Shown: one piece after another, positions 9,457 to 19,619 of the stretch | How the letters are laid out: every line of letters begins with the position of its first letter | Numbering within the stretch: position 1 is the stretch's first letter | NCBI RefSeq assembly: GCF_026151395.1 | Contig: NZ_JAMQPV010000001.1 | Location: 248,001-312,000 of the forward strand | Source: Leptospira limi | GTDB taxonomy: Bacteria; Spirochaetota; Leptospiria; Leptospirales; Leptospiraceae | Length of the DNA: 64,000 nt | Direction: 5' to 3' | The notes under the pieces: generated by a model | Seen by the model: only the letters and a program-made list of their open reading frames with translations | Database searches by the model: none | Told to the model about the DNA's origin: nothing | Program-made: the position numbers and the translations under genes

Positions 9457-10092
9457 ATGTTTTCGGATAAACCAGTTTGGATCTGGAAGGGAAATCCAGA
9501 ATTAGTTCTCCTACAACTGGTAGGTCTCATCTTATTTTTTTACTTTGCCTTTCGGATCAGTGCCTACTTCACCCACAGGTATGAACTCATCCAAATGCAT
9601 CGTAAACGCCTCGACCGCCTAGCCTTCCGCGCCGGTTGTAACCAAGTGGAACGTTCCCTCTTGCAAACTTTTTACAACCAGTTGGACCGTCACCACCGTG
9701 TACTCCTTGCCCACAACCATGCGAAAGAATACTTAAGGGCCCACCTCTTACAATTTGTTTCACAACTCGACAGGGAGGAAGAACGAACCTTCTTATCCCT
9801 CGTGGCCAAATTTTTGGGAACTGCCCGCGTAAAATCACCAGTCTTTGGGGTCCGAGAGTTTGTTCTCGTGCATTGGGGAAAGGATTCTTACTTGGCACAA
9901 GTGGTCGACCCAGGACTCACCGAGGTCAGAATCAGGTTCAGTCCAACCAAACGAAACACGAGTGCACCGAACCATACCAAGATTACGGTGTATAGGGAAC
10001 CAAAAGGTTTCCAATCCATCCATGGCAGTGTGCAAATGGAGACCAGTTTCACCTTCTACTTCCGTCCCAACCATAGGCCAGAAACTTCCTGA
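9457..10092 (+). CDS. Single-span membrane protein of unknown function
   Basis: 211 aa. A membrane segment at residues ~17-37 (LVLLQLVGLILFFYFAFRI) is followed by a basic, His/Arg-rich helical region (~40-110) and a probable beta-rich C-terminal domain (~115-211: REFVLVHWGKDSYLAQVVD, then KITVYREPKGF). The last part faintly recalls PilZ/flagellar-brake-like beta barrels, but no RxxxR plus D/NxSxxG cyclic-di-GMP motif is visible, so I do not assign it. It is more GC-rich than the AT-rich genes before it and lies 70 bases upstream of mreC, so it may belong to the cell-shape operon. Confidence 0.55.
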   Translation: MFSDKPVWIWKGNPELVLLQLVGLILFFYFAFRISAYFTHRYELIQMHRKRLDRLAFRAGCNQVERSLLQTFYNQLDRHHRVLLAHNHAKEYLRAHLLQFVSQLDREEERTFLSLVAKFLGTARVKSPVFGVREFVLVHWGKDSYLAQVVDPGLTEVRIRFSPTKRNTSAPNHTKITVYREPKGFQSIHGSVQMETSFTFYFRPNHRPETS

Positions 10093-10162
10093 ATGAAAAA
10101 CGGACCATTTCCGATTCTCGCTTGAAATATTCTTTCCTCGAAAATTAATGTGACATAAGTCC

Positions 10163-11341
10163 ATGAAGTGGAATCGCATCAATCAAAATGACGAATTGTT
10201 CTCCCTACTTTTCGTATTCCTGTTTTCCTTTACTTCCCTAATTTGGAACGGCAACTTCATGGTAAGAGGGATTGCCAGCTTTCAGGGTGTAGGCGACTTT
10301 TTTTCTGGGTCCTTTGATTCTTTTGGATCCCTCATCAAAAGTAGTTATAACAAACTCGAGTCCTTTGAACGGGTAAGAGAAGAGCGTGATTCTTGTTTGA
10401 ACGTGATGGAAGAATACCGCCAACTCTCCAAAGACGTAGAACGCCTCAAAGCAGAAAATGCAATCCTCAGACAAGAGTTAAACTTTCCTCTCAGAACCGA
10501 ATATCCATCGGTTCGTGCTGAAGTTCTCAGTGTTCGTTTGAATGCCATCTATCGAACCATCATCATCAACAAAGGTTCCGAATCGGGAATTAAACCTTAT
10601 ATGCCAGTCGTAGCACGTGCGTTAGATGAAAAAGGCAAGTTTACAGAAGCTCTTGTTGGTAAAATCATTGCCGTCTCAAAAGGATCTGCTGTCATCCAAC
10701 CCATCATCAATTCCAATTTTTCAATGGGAGTCTCCATCCCTGGAACCAATTTATGGGCTTCCCTCAATGGAAACAGTGGACGCGGAACAGATGTTTTGTT
10801 AGACTATATTGATTCTGGGATTGTGATTGATCCAAAAGCCATTGGCAATTTCCCAATGGGACCAAACCCTCCGCCAACTTCACAGAACACAATGTTTACA
10901 GAAGGATTTAGTAAAATTGGAAAGGCTGTATTTAGTTCTGGTGGATCGGGAGTTTTCCCTCCTGGCATTCCAGTAGGAACCATCATCGAAGAAGGACCAA
11001 GAAATGGTTCCTTTAAAACTGCCATCTTACGTCCGTTTGTTGAATTTGATAAATTATTACACGTGATTGTCTTAAAAAAATTACCTGAAAAATGGCGAGA
11101 AGAGTGGCCTGCTGAAAAAACAATTCAAATTGAAGGGCCATACTTTGGTGAAATTGATTTCCCTAAAGAAAAAGATTATAATAAAAAAGAGAAAAAACAA
11201 GGAACCCAAGGTTTTGGATACCCTAGTACATATGGCACACCAAACACAGGTCGTACGATTCCAAACTCTAATCCTACTTCACCTTCTGAACCATCACCTT
11301 CTCCGCAAAACTTGGAAGGACCTAAGGAGGTGAACCCATGA
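10163..11341 (+). CDS. mreC: Rod-shape-determining protein MreC
   Basis: 392 aa. A short cytoplasmic N-terminus is followed by one membrane span (~13-33), a coiled coil (~60-112, ending [11 protein letters not shown]) and the MreC beta domain beginning [19 protein letters not shown] (~120) with GIKPYMPVV. The C-terminal ~75 residues are a Lys-rich then Pro/Ser/Thr/Asn-rich tail, making it longer than usual MreC proteins. MreC is the periplasmic scaffold of the elongation machinery, linking MreB/MreD to PBP2 and RodA. Its stop overlaps the mreD start (ATGA), so the genes are translationally coupled. mreB is not in the window. Confidence 0.95.
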   Translation: MKWNRINQNDELFSLLFVFLFSFTSLIWNGNFMVRGIASFQGVGDFFSGSFDSFGSLIKSSYNKLESFERVREERDSCLNVMEEYRQLSKDVERLKAENAILRQELNFPLRTEYPSVRAEVLSVRLNAIYRTIIINKGSESGIKPYMPVVARALDEKGKFTEALVGKIIAVSKGSAVIQPIINSNFSMGVSIPGTNLWASLNGNSGRGTDVLLDYIDSGIVIDPKAIGNFPMGPNPPPTSQNTMFTEGFSKIGKAVFSSGGSGVFPPGIPVGTIIEEGPRNGSFKTAILRPFVEFDKLLHVIVLKKLPEKWREEWPAEKTIQIEGPYFGEIDFPKEKDYNKKEKKQGTQGFGYPSTYGTPNTGRTIPNSNPTSPSEPSPSPQNLEGPKEVNP

Positions 11342-11853
11342 TTTTAGATAAACTATTTATCATCATAGGAATGTTACTCGCTCATTTTCTAAATGGATCC
11401 AATGTATTCGAATTAGGTAATGCAATCCGTCCTGATTTTATGGTCATTTTTGTTGTGTTCTTTGCACTCAGAAAAGGACCTATGTACGGACTTTGGTTAG
11501 GATTTTTCGGAGGCTTACTCACCGATACTGCACTTGGTGGTGAAATTGGTGGAGACAATATTGTGTATTACAAAATTGGACTTCATTCTTTTTCCTATTC
11601 AATCATTGGTTACATCGTTGGGAAAGGTCTTAGAAGTTCTTATACAGAAAACTATATCTCCATCACAATTTATGTTTTGGGACTTACCTTTGTATCAAGA
11701 CTCATCACTTATTTGTTATTCTTAATGTTCTTTCACTCAAACCATAGTTATTCCTTTTTGTATGTTTCTCTTTATAATGCGTTCTTAGGACCTGCATTAT
11801 TCTTTTTATTCTCTTGGGCATACCGATTGGATGGAGATGAGGTGCGGCAATGA
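11338..11853 (+). CDS. mreD: Rod-shape-determining protein MreD
   Basis: 171 aa with about five membrane spans. The typical MreD opening [21 protein letters not shown] and [14 protein letters not shown] loop are present. MreD is an inner-membrane partner of MreC in the elongasome. The GGAGG-like sequence within the end of mreC (aaggaggtgaaccc) sits just before the ATG at 11338. The start overlaps the mreC stop and the stop overlaps the mrdA start, each by four bases. Confidence 0.93.
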   Translation: MILDKLFIIIGMLLAHFLNGSNVFELGNAIRPDFMVIFVVFFALRKGPMYGLWLGFFGGLLTDTALGGEIGGDNIVYYKIGLHSFSYSIIGYIVGKGLRSSYTENYISITIYVLGLTFVSRLITYLLFLMFFHSNHSYSFLYVSLYNAFLGPALFFLFSWAYRLDGDEVRQ

Positions 11854-13787
11854 GCCAGTCGGCATCTGAGTTTCGTTTAGAAGCAAGTTTCCGTAAACGA
11901 TTGTACTTTTTTACAGGGATGATCGTATTTACGTTAACTGCGTATATTTTACAATTGTTCAACTTACAGATTGTACAAGGGAGCGAAAACTCTCTCAAAG
12001 CCGAACGATTTGTCCGCAGAAGTGAATCCATTCCTGCAGATCGTGGTAATATTTTTGATCGAAACTTTTTAACACCAGAAACAAGCCAACCTCTTGTATC
12101 CAATTCCGCATCTCTTGATGTGATTTTGAATACAAGTTTACTCAAAAACGATGCCAAAAAAGTAAAAGAGTTCATCTACAAATTTTGTGAAGCACTTTCG
12201 ATTCCGATCGTTTATTACGAAAAAGAATTACAAGAATCACGATTGATTAAAAAAATCCGATCAAGAGAACCTTTTGTGTTACTGGAAGGGATCTCCAGGG
12301 AACAACAAGAACGCATTTTAGTTTTAGATAATATCAATCGTTATGTGTATTTAGTTTCCTCACCTGCCCGGGTGTACCACATGGGACCAGCTCTTTCGCA
12401 TGTGACCGGTTATGTGGGGAAACCAACAACAAGTGACTTACAAGAAAAAGAAATCAAAACTTACCAATTGATTGGAAAAGGGGGAATTGAATCCCTTTAC
12501 GACACTACGCTTCGTGGCCAAGATGGATTTCGCATACAGAAACGAAATACCGAAGGTAACATCGAAGAAGAACGTGTCATTGAACACTCTGTCCCTGGAA
12601 ATAACTTAATCCTCACAATCGACAGAGACATGCAAATTGCTGCTTACAAAGCACTAAAGGGTGTTAGGGGAACAGTCCTTGCGATCAAAGCAACTACTGG
12701 TGAAGTTTTAGCCATGGCTTCCAACCCTTCCTATGATCCGAATATTTTGTCTGGGAAAAATAAACTCGAACGTTCCAACCACTTCACTCGTGTCACAAAC
12801 AATGGCGGGTTTTTGAATTTAGCTATCCAGTCCAGGTTCCCTCCAGCCTCAACATTCAAAACCTTGGTGGGACTTGCTGCCATGGAGAGTGAACATAAAA
12901 TCAATTTTGATCCCAAACAAACCTTTTCTTGCCCAGCAAGTTTTACTTTAAAGTCAACCTTCAAAGGGGTTCCAGACCAAGTGTTTTACAACTGGGACAA
13001 AAAAAACCATGGGGATCTCAATTTAGCACAAGCACTTGAAAAATCAAACTCAGTGTATTTTTACCAACTTGGTTATAAATTGGGTGCAGAACCAATCCTC
13101 GCCTACTCTCGGTTATTTGGTTTAGATAAAAAAACAGGAATTGATTTACCTGGAGAAGCCACTGGTTTTATCCCAAGTTCCGATTGGAAAAAAAGAACTT
13201 ATGGCAACAAATGGTTTGATGGAGATACAGTAAACTTATCCATCGGACAAGGATTTATTTCAGTCACACCAATTGAGATGGCATTGTTTTATATGGCAGT
13301 TGTCAACAACGGAAAAATATACAAACCGTACGTAGTGTCCGAAATTAGAAGCCCACTTGATAACTCTCTCATTCAAAAAACAGAACCAACCATTTTACGT
13401 GATATTCCACTCAAAAAATCAACTGTAGAAGCATTAAAAGAAGGATTGTATTTGGTTGGATATTCAGGAACAGCATCTGGTGTTCTCAATTCACCAACGT
13501 TACCTGAGATTGCAGGTAAAACAGGAACGGCACAAACAAGACGTCGAGGAGCATCTTCCTCAAACCACGCTTGGTTCATTGGTTATGCACCCGTGAATGC
13601 ACCTGTCGAAAAACAGATATTAGTTGCTGCATTCGTTGAATATGGAGTTGGTGGTGCAGCATCTGCGGCTCCTGCGGCAAGGGAAGTTTTTAAAGCAGCT
13701 TTCCCACCTGGATCTTTCCCTCGAACTGATAGATCCCGTGCCAAAACCATGGAAGAAGAAGCACCAGTCGAACAAGAGGCATTTTAA
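11850..13787 (+). CDS. mrdA: Penicillin-binding protein 2 (transpeptidase)
   Basis: 645 aa class B PBP. There is a single N-terminal membrane anchor (~18-40), then the pedestal domain with RGNIFDRN and [18 protein letters not shown]. The transpeptidase domain has catalytic Ser334/Lys337 in PASTFKT, SNS in [12 protein letters not shown] and KTGT in AGKTGTAQ. It crosslinks peptidoglycan during lateral wall growth, together with the RodA glycosyltransferase encoded next. It overlaps mreD by four bases and rodA by one (TAATG), completing the mreC-mreD-mrdA-rodA order. Confidence 0.96.
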   Translation: MSQSASEFRLEASFRKRLYFFTGMIVFTLTAYILQLFNLQIVQGSENSLKAERFVRRSESIPADRGNIFDRNFLTPETSQPLVSNSASLDVILNTSLLKNDAKKVKEFIYKFCEALSIPIVYYEKELQESRLIKKIRSREPFVLLEGISREQQERILVLDNINRYVYLVSSPARVYHMGPALSHVTGYVGKPTTSDLQEKEIKTYQLIGKGGIESLYDTTLRGQDGFRIQKRNTEGNIEEERVIEHSVPGNNLILTIDRDMQIAAYKALKGVRGTVLAIKATTGEVLAMASNPSYDPNILSGKNKLERSNHFTRVTNNGGFLNLAIQSRFPPASTFKTLVGLAAMESEHKINFDPKQTFSCPASFTLKSTFKGVPDQVFYNWDKKNHGDLNLAQALEKSNSVYFYQLGYKLGAEPILAYSRLFGLDKKTGIDLPGEATGFIPSSDWKKRTYGNKWFDGDTVNLSIGQGFISVTPIEMALFYMAVVNNGKIYKPYVVSEIRSPLDNSLIQKTEPTILRDIPLKKSTVEALKEGLYLVGYSGTASGVLNSPTLPEIAGKTGTAQTRRRGASSSNHAWFIGYAPVNAPVEKQILVAAFVEYGVGGAASAAPAAREVFKAAFPPGSFPRTDRSRAKTMEEEAPVEQEAF

Positions 13788-15301
13788 TGGCTGATCGTAA
13801 TACAGAAAAACTCGATTATTTTTTAATATTCTCCGTTGTGTTAGTTGCGATGGCGGGAGTCCTCACTCTTTACACTCAAGAAGCAAATACAGCTGATGGA
13901 CTTGGTCGTTGGTACAAACAATTTTCCTTTGTGTTTGTGGGTCTCATTGCGATGTGGTTTATGTCGAGGATCAATTACCAATTGATTGGTTCCTATGCTC
14001 TTTTCATTTACCTATTTTCCATTTTCCTTCTGATCATAACACTCATCCCTGGGATTGGTTATCTACCATCTGGTCGTGGTGCCAGGTCTTGGTTAAAACT
14101 TGGTCCAATCACTCTCCAAGCTTCAGAGTTTTCAAAATTAGCAACGGTGATTTTACTTGGCCAGTACTTAGTGATGAAAGAAAAGGAGATGCACAAAATT
14201 ACAGTTTTGATCATTCCGTTTATCATTTGTTTGGTGCCAATGTTATTCATCATTTTACAACCAGACTTTGGAACAGCAGTTTCCTTTTTACCAATGTTAT
14301 TTACTATGTTGTACTTAGGTGGTGCAGATATTCTACATGTTGGATCCCTTCTTACCTTCGGTGGAATTTCCCTCATGGTTCCGATGTACTTAGCCTACTC
14401 ACAACTTACACTGGTACAACCTCTCATTGACTTACTACGTAAAGACAACAAAACAGAACTAGTATCACTTGTGAACCAACTCCAAGGAAAAATTTGGCTG
14501 ATTCTAGATGGAAAAAAAGTATCTGGGCTCACTCTTCCTGGAATTGAAAATCCAAAAAACTTACAAATGATCCGAGAAGCAGCAGAAATTGTAAAAGATG
14601 AATACGCAAGTATTGGATATAAAATTTTATCCAATGAAGCTTTTATGTTTGGTCTCGGTGGGACGTTAACACTCATTAGCCTTGTGATGATTTTTATACG
14701 GATTGCTCGTGGTTCACGTCATCTTAGAAATTATTACATCACCATTGGTATCCTTGGGCTTTCTGTTTTATCGGCCATAGCAGTTCACAAATCCATTCCT
14801 TTCCGAGAAAACCAAGTGATCCGACTCACTGCATTTTTAAACCCAGACCAATTCAAACAAGGAGCAGGGTACCAACTCCGTGCCTCCAAACCGGCTGTAG
14901 GTTCAGGGAAAGTTTTTGGAAAAGGTCTCTTCCATGGAGAGATGACAGAAGGAAGAATCCCTCATGTTCCCGAATCAGGAACTGACTTTATCTTTGCTTC
15001 TTGGGCCGAACAAACTGGTTTTTTTGGAAGTGTCTTATTATTATTCTTTTTGATGTCCATTCCTCTACGTGGTTTACAAATCAGTTTTGAAAGTAAGGAC
15101 AGGTTTGGATCTCTCCTTGCTGCGGGGATTGTTGCGATGATTTTTTTCCATATTGCCATCAATGTTGGAATTGTAATTGGTCTTCTCCCAGTAACAGGTG
15201 TTCCGCTTACATTTATGAGTTATGGTGGATCCCACTTAGTGATGGCAATGACTGCAGTTGGAATCATTTTATCGATTAAAAAACGTAAATTTGCGAACTA
15301 A
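13787..15301 (+). CDS. rodA: RodA SEDS glycosyltransferase with a large insertion
   Basis: 504 aa, against the usual ~370-420. The SEDS core is clear: [73 protein letters not shown] and the final MSYGGSHLV. Between [15 protein letters not shown] (~residue 205) and [17 protein letters not shown] (~345) lies about 130 extra residues. They comprise a hydrophilic stretch ([16 protein letters not shown] through [14 protein letters not shown]) and two extra hydrophobic segments ([18 protein letters not shown] and [18 protein letters not shown]). RodA polymerises lipid II into glycan strands with PBP2. The frame is intact, so the insertion is a real part of the protein. Confidence 0.94.
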   Translation: MADRNTEKLDYFLIFSVVLVAMAGVLTLYTQEANTADGLGRWYKQFSFVFVGLIAMWFMSRINYQLIGSYALFIYLFSIFLLIITLIPGIGYLPSGRGARSWLKLGPITLQASEFSKLATVILLGQYLVMKEKEMHKITVLIIPFIICLVPMLFIILQPDFGTAVSFLPMLFTMLYLGGADILHVGSLLTFGGISLMVPMYLAYSQLTLVQPLIDLLRKDNKTELVSLVNQLQGKIWLILDGKKVSGLTLPGIENPKNLQMIREAAEIVKDEYASIGYKILSNEAFMFGLGGTLTLISLVMIFIRIARGSRHLRNYYITIGILGLSVLSAIAVHKSIPFRENQVIRLTAFLNPDQFKQGAGYQLRASKPAVGSGKVFGKGLFHGEMTEGRIPHVPESGTDFIFASWAEQTGFFGSVLLLFFLMSIPLRGLQISFESKDRFGSLLAAGIVAMIFFHIAINVGIVIGLLPVTGVPLTFMSYGGSHLVMAMTAVGIILSIKKRKFAN

Positions 15302-15309
15302 GATTTCGA

Positions 15310-16104
15310 ATGAAACCTACCAAAAAAATTCTGAATGCAGATGAGTTCTTCCAAACCAAAGTGAAGTTGGAAGAGGAACTCATCCATTTGGAAGGTTTGG
15401 AACGGCAAGTGAACGAACAAATTTCCAAGTTAGTGAGTTTGTCTGAAAGACTCATCCAATGTTCAGAATCAAATGAGTCTCCTTATTTTTTACAGCGAAG
15501 CAAACGACTCAGTGCTGAAATTCTCAAATTCAAAATCAAAAATGAATACAAACAAAAAGAATTTGATTCCCTTTACCACATCTTAGATAAAATCAAATCC
15601 GAAGACAGAATAGAATTTTTAGATTCTGCTTTAAAAAACCGAATTTCCAAAATTGCCCATCACATGGTGGAAAAAAAAGAAATCCAAAAAGAAAACAGTC
15701 AAGTTTCATTAAAAGGAAATCTCAAAAACCATAACAGTGGAAACTTAACCTTCGTCTGTTATGTGTTAGAAGAGGTACATTTCCTCCTACCGAAAAAACC
15801 ATACCGAGTTTTACGCAATATCCCTGCTTTCAAAAAACAAATCAAAATCAAAGACAAGTTGATTCCTATGTTTCCAGGCCCTGGATTTATCCTCATGGAA
15901 GAAGGGGAATCCAAAGAAAAACATGTCATCCTAATGAAAAATTCTGACAAACAAGAATGTGGTTTTTATTTTGATGAGTTAAAGGAAGATTGGGCCATTT
16001 CCAAAACCTCTCTCGATGCCATCTTAGAAAAAGAATCCAATCACAAATCAATTGTAGGTAAAATCAAACGGAAAGGCAAACTATACCACGTCATCAACCT
16101 ATAA
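15310..16104 (+). CDS. Coiled-coil protein of unknown function downstream of rodA
   Basis: 264 aa, soluble, no signal peptide. Residues ~10-100 are a charged helical/coiled-coil region (KVKLEEELIHLEGLERQV). The rest (~135-264) looks globular and ends KIKRKGKLYHVINL. It starts nine bases after the rodA stop, so it is probably co-transcribed with the elongation genes, but no family is recognised. It is convergent with ribF. Confidence 0.65.
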   Translation: MKPTKKILNADEFFQTKVKLEEELIHLEGLERQVNEQISKLVSLSERLIQCSESNESPYFLQRSKRLSAEILKFKIKNEYKQKEFDSLYHILDKIKSEDRIEFLDSALKNRISKIAHHMVEKKEIQKENSQVSLKGNLKNHNSGNLTFVCYVLEEVHFLLPKKPYRVLRNIPAFKKQIKIKDKLIPMFPGPGFILMEEGESKEKHVILMKNSDKQECGFYFDELKEDWAISKTSLDAILEKESNHKSIVGKIKRKGKLYHVINL

Positions 16105-16134
16105 CTTTTACCGACCTACACCACACTGAGTTAT

Positions 16135-16174
16135 GAGTTTATCGACGTGCGCTGCACAGAGTTTATCGAAGTGC
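16135..16174. repeat. Short direct repeat over the ribF stop codon
   Basis: The 16-mer gagtttatcgacgtgc at 16135-16150 recurs as gagtttatcgaagtgc at 16159-16174, with one mismatch and a 24-bp period. The second copy encodes the last residues and stop of RibF on the minus strand. The first copy sits just downstream as a near-duplicate of that end. It looks like a small tandem duplication; no function is evident. Confidence 0.6.
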
Positions 16175-17095
16175 CAAAATAGACAAACTTGTTTCTTTGT
16201 CTTTGTTAAGTTGGTTTTTTAAATCATCAATCCCATCAAACTTTTGTTCGTCTCGGATTTTTTTTACCATTTCCAATTCAATTTCTTTGCCGTATAAATT
16301 TCCGTCAAAATCAAAGATATTTACTTCTACATGTAAACCTAATCCGTCAAAGGTGGGATTAAATCCAATATTTACCATTCCTTTGTGGTCTTTTCCATCA
16401 AACTTCACAAAACAAGCATACACACCCACCGATGGTAAAAGTTTATCACTGGGGACTTGGAGGTTTGCCGTTGGAAATCCAATGGTTCGACCACGTTTGG
16501 CACCTTCCACCACCGTTCCAGAAATATGATAATTTCGTCCGAGTAAAATCTTTGCTTCTTCCATTTCTCCTTTGTCGAGAAAACCTCGAATCAAAGAGGA
16601 TGAAATTTTACTGTCTTTTTTTAAAACTGCTTCTCTTAACTCAACCGCATAACCATAATTAGCTTTGTGAAAATCAAGAAGTGTAAAATCTCCCCTTCTT
16701 TCAGCTCCAAAAAAATGGTTATAACCAATCACAATGTGTTTGGCATGTAAAGTTTGGATCATGATTTTTTCTAAAAAGTCTTCTGCAGACATTTTCGAAA
16801 GTGAGATGGTAAAATCTAAAACGATGAGGTAATCAATCCCAAACCCACGGATGAGTTCCTCTTTTTCTTTTTCAGAGGAAAGGTATTTAAAATTTGGTTT
16901 TTTCCCAAGCACAACTGCTGGGTTTGGATAATAGGTAACCACAACCGAAGGAATCCCAAGTTCCTTGGCTTTTTCCACAGTCCGTAACAAAAGTGTTTGG
17001 TGGCCCACATGGATTCCGTCGAAATTTCCAAGTGTCAAAGAAGAGCCTTGTTGGAATTCATTTTGGATCGATTCTAAAGAGCGAATAATTTTCAA
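16163..17095 (-). CDS. ribF: Bifunctional riboflavin kinase/FAD synthetase
   Basis: 310 aa, the normal length. The N-terminal FAD synthetase domain (nucleotidyltransferase fold) begins at TLGNFDGIHVGHQTLL and includes SSSLIRGFLDKGEMEEA. The C-terminal riboflavin kinase domain starts near ~185 with GTVVEGAKRGRTIGFPTANL and includes GVYACFV. It makes FMN and then FAD from riboflavin in the cytosol. It is divergent from the exported protein at 17141, with only ~45 bases between them. Confidence 0.96.
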   Translation of the reverse strand: MKIIRSLESIQNEFQQGSSLTLGNFDGIHVGHQTLLLRTVEKAKELGIPSVVVTYYPNPAVVLGKKPNFKYLSSEKEKEELIRGFGIDYLIVLDFTISLSKMSAEDFLEKIMIQTLHAKHIVIGYNHFFGAERRGDFTLLDFHKANYGYAVELREAVLKKDSKISSSLIRGFLDKGEMEEAKILLGRNYHISGTVVEGAKRGRTIGFPTANLQVPSDKLLPSVGVYACFVKFDGKDHKGMVNIGFNPTFDGLGLHVEVNIFDFDGNLYGKEIELEMVKKIRDEQKFDGIDDLKNQLNKDKETSLSILALR

Positions 17096-17140
17096 AGGGG
17101 GACTTGTCTCGTAATCCGATACTTGGAATAGGTGCTACCA

Positions 17141-17701
17141 TTGAAACTACGAATCCTTCTCTTTACGGCAATCTTTTTATCAACGAGTGGTGCACTCCCT
17201 GCAGACGATTCGAAAATTCCCAAACAAGAATTTGGATTGGAGGAAGGATTGTTACCCGAAGACATTTCTACCTTCCCCGAACTGAAAACATGGGCCATCT
17301 ACCAGTCTTACGAATTGGAACCAGATGGTCCCTACCTGGGATTACAAGATTCCATTTGTCGGATGGTGCCTGAGTCGGGACTTCGTTTTTTATTAGAAAA
17401 ACCAAGTGATACAAAATCCACAGTGTACCTGTATTTGGACTTAACGATGTACAAACCACTGAGGGGATCAAAGTTCAAACCTAGAAAATTACAAATTTTT
17501 GTGAACGGAAAACCCAAACGTGCCATCCTGACAGAACGTACGAAGGGTTTCCAGAATCCTGTGGAAATCCCATTGGAACCTTCTGAATACCCAGATGGCA
17601 AAATTTACATAGATTTAGTGCCGAGTCAAAACTCTGTCGGCCGTTTTTGGGGGATTTGGGATGCGTTTGTTGTCGAAAACCGTTTGGACGAAAAGGATTG
17701 A
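17141..17701 (+). CDS. Exported protein of unknown function
   Basis: 186 aa from the TTG at 17141 (MKLRILLFTAIFLSTSGALPADD, a clean signal peptide) with AGG eight bases upstream. A GTG at 17132 would add three residues. The mature protein is mainly beta: NKPLRGSKF-like basic loops, KLQIFVNGKPKRAIL, and IYIDLVPSQNSVGRFWGIWDAFVVEN at the end. This resembles a small jelly-roll/carbohydrate-binding-like fold, but no family is recognised. Its stop abuts the convergent STAS gene with no gap (17701/17702). Confidence 0.6.
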   Translation: MKLRILLFTAIFLSTSGALPADDSKIPKQEFGLEEGLLPEDISTFPELKTWAIYQSYELEPDGPYLGLQDSICRMVPESGLRFLLEKPSDTKSTVYLYLDLTMYKPLRGSKFKPRKLQIFVNGKPKRAILTERTKGFQNPVEIPLEPSEYPDGKIYIDLVPSQNSVGRFWGIWDAFVVENRLDEKD

Positions 17702-18046
17702 TTATACCGCGTATTTTTCGCGGTATTCGTCTTCCCCAATGGTTTGGAAGTAACTGGTAAGCCCTGCTACCTTAAATACCTTCTCAATTGCCGGTTTCAT
17801 ATTGGCAATGGAGAACTTCCCTTGCAATTCTTGGACATAATTCAGCTGTTTGATGAGCATTCCAATCCCAGAAGAGTCGATGTAGTTCAATTTCTCTAAA
17901 TTGATGATGACGTGGAGGTTGTTTGAAGGTTGGTTTGGGATATTGGTTTCTAGGAAGTTTTTAAAATCCAAGGAAGTGTAAATGTCCAAACTTCCGGAAA
18001 TGCTGATCACAAAAGCGTCTGCATTCTTTTTCAGATTTATTTCCAT
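17702..18046 (-). CDS. STAS-domain anti-sigma factor antagonist
   Basis: 114 aa, a single STAS domain. The switch motif NYIDSSGIGML contains Ser58, the position phosphorylated in SpoIIAA-type proteins. Such proteins bind a serine-kinase anti-sigma factor when unphosphorylated and are reset by PP2C/SpoIIE-type phosphatases. No kinase or sigma factor lies beside it. A SpoIIE-domain phosphatase is encoded at 60600 in this window, but the link is speculation. Confidence 0.92.
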   Translation of the reverse strand: MEINLKKNADAFVISISGSLDIYTSLDFKNFLETNIPNQPSNNLHVIINLEKLNYIDSSGIGMLIKQLNYVQELQGKFSIANMKPAIEKVFKVAGLTSYFQTIGEDEYREKYAV

Positions 18047-18165
18047 GGGAGACCTACCGCTAGCCTCCTGTTTTTACGTTTTTTGTTCAACCTTATTTTT
18101 AACAAATTAATAATTTCATTTCAAAAGTCGAAAATAGATATAGAGTTTACTATCTGGGAGTTCTT

Positions 18166-18885
18166 ATGCGTACCTCGTTTGTCTTAATTTTTACCTTCCT
18201 CTTCACCGTTGGTCTTTTTGCCGCGGATGAAAAAAATGAACCTGTGAGCCAAGCAGATTCCCACAAATTGAATCCAGATGGAAGCATCGCTCTCATCCCA
18301 TATAATGCCAAACAACAACAAAAAATCGATCGTATCGGTAAGGAAGTGGATGATTACCACGCCATGATCAATGAAAAGATCAAGTTCCTTAGCTTTGAGA
18401 AAAAAATCAAAGACAGTCGTTATGGTCAAGTTTCCAGCGCACGTGAAATCCACTTACCTTATGAGCCACGTTATGTGATGCACAGCCGTTTTGTAATGAA
18501 ACTAAAAGGTGGCGGTGGTGCTGAAGGTGGTGGTTTTTCCCTTGATGAACTTTCCTTTTGGTCCCGTAAGTCATTAACAGAGAAAGGAAAAGACCCAGTT
18601 ACAACCTACCGCGAACTCAAAAACAGTACAGCTGGCGGAGTGAAAGGACTAATCCTTTCCGTACGAACTGTTACAAACGCTGACGACAACACTCTCAATT
18701 ATGAATTGGAAAAAATCCAAAGCCCATGGGAAAGAATTCGATTGGCAACCGCTTACCGTGACAGGCTTCGTGAAGTAGCAAGAAACATTGATCGTTACAT
18801 CCAAGCAAAAGGAAAACTCGAAACTAAAATGGTTTCTGAATCCGTAATGGAAATCTCTGTGAGTGGAGATTTCGAAGAGCCGTAG
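18166..18885 (+). CDS. Exported helical protein, unknown function
   Basis: 239 aa with a signal peptide (MRTSFVLIFTFLFTVGLFA, cleavage near AAD). The mature part is charged and mostly helical (KIDRIGKEVDDYHAMINEKI; later AYRDRLREVARNIDRYIQAK), broken by a glycine-rich loop (KGGGGAEGGGF). GGGAG precedes the ATG. No family is recognised. Periplasmic helical proteins of this size in Leptospira include flagellar-sheath components, but I see no motif that places it there. A J-domain gene follows after 28 bases. Confidence 0.6.
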   Translation: MRTSFVLIFTFLFTVGLFAADEKNEPVSQADSHKLNPDGSIALIPYNAKQQQKIDRIGKEVDDYHAMINEKIKFLSFEKKIKDSRYGQVSSAREIHLPYEPRYVMHSRFVMKLKGGGGAEGGGFSLDELSFWSRKSLTEKGKDPVTTYRELKNSTAGGVKGLILSVRTVTNADDNTLNYELEKIQSPWERIRLATAYRDRLREVARNIDRYIQAKGKLETKMVSESVMEISVSGDFEEP

Positions 18886-18912
18886 TTGAATTTAGGTGGG
18901 ATTTGTTAATTA

Positions 18913-19608
18913 ATGCCACCGCAAAACACCAATCTATACGAAGCATTAGAAATCCCCTTTGGAGCTACGACGGAAGAAATTAAGTCTTCTTTCCGTCGTC
19001 TCGCAAAACTTTACCACCCTGACAATCCCATCTCTGGATCTTATGCCAAGTTCCAAACCATTTATTTTGCCTACCAAACTCTTACTGGAGATTCAAGAAA
19101 ACAGTATGATGATGAGTTTAAAAAGAATTATGCAAAAGCATTTTTAAAACGAAAACTAGAAGAACATCCAATTGTTTTACCAGTGTCCCGTGTACGGTTT
19201 ACAACAGGGATCATTGACCTTGCTAAACGTGGGCTTATGAGAAAAGGGTTTCGCAATAAAGATCGTAGGAAGGTTACGGGCATTGATTATGATTTGGTGA
19301 TTGATTTAAAAGAATCGGAAACTGTGCGTCCTGTGATTGCCGTGATCCCACTTACCGTTCGGATTGTATGTCGTGATTGTATGGGCAGTGACCCACATTG
19401 TTCTGCATGCAATGGCCGTGGTAGTTATAAAGGGTACCGAAAACTAAATGTAGAATTTCCAGTTTCGACTCTTCTCCCATCCAAAATCTTTGAATTTGAT
19501 CTTTCCAAATTTCGTCCCGATTCCTTCACACATTTTAAGAAAAAAATCCTACGGGTGAAACTTCTCATCCATAAAAATATCCCTTTACGGACAAAGACCG
19601 CTGTCTAA
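18913..19608 (+). CDS. J-domain protein with a half zinc finger
   Basis: 231 aa. The N-terminal J domain (residues ~6-70) has the HPD motif in LAKLYHPDNP and would stimulate an Hsp70 (DnaK). A short zinc-binding segment, CRDCMGSDPHCSACNGRG (~155-172), has two of the four CxxCxGxG-type repeats found in full DnaJ. The C-terminal ~50 residues are beta-type and may be a shortened substrate-binding domain. It is therefore neither a full DnaJ nor CbpA. The start has only a weak binding site (GGGA 12 bases upstream). Confidence 0.8.
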   Translation: MPPQNTNLYEALEIPFGATTEEIKSSFRRLAKLYHPDNPISGSYAKFQTIYFAYQTLTGDSRKQYDDEFKKNYAKAFLKRKLEEHPIVLPVSRVRFTTGIIDLAKRGLMRKGFRNKDRRKVTGIDYDLVIDLKESETVRPVIAVIPLTVRIVCRDCMGSDPHCSACNGRGSYKGYRKLNVEFPVSTLLPSKIFEFDLSKFRPDSFTHFKKKILRVKLLIHKNIPLRTKTAV

Positions 19609-19619
19609 AAAGGAAACCA

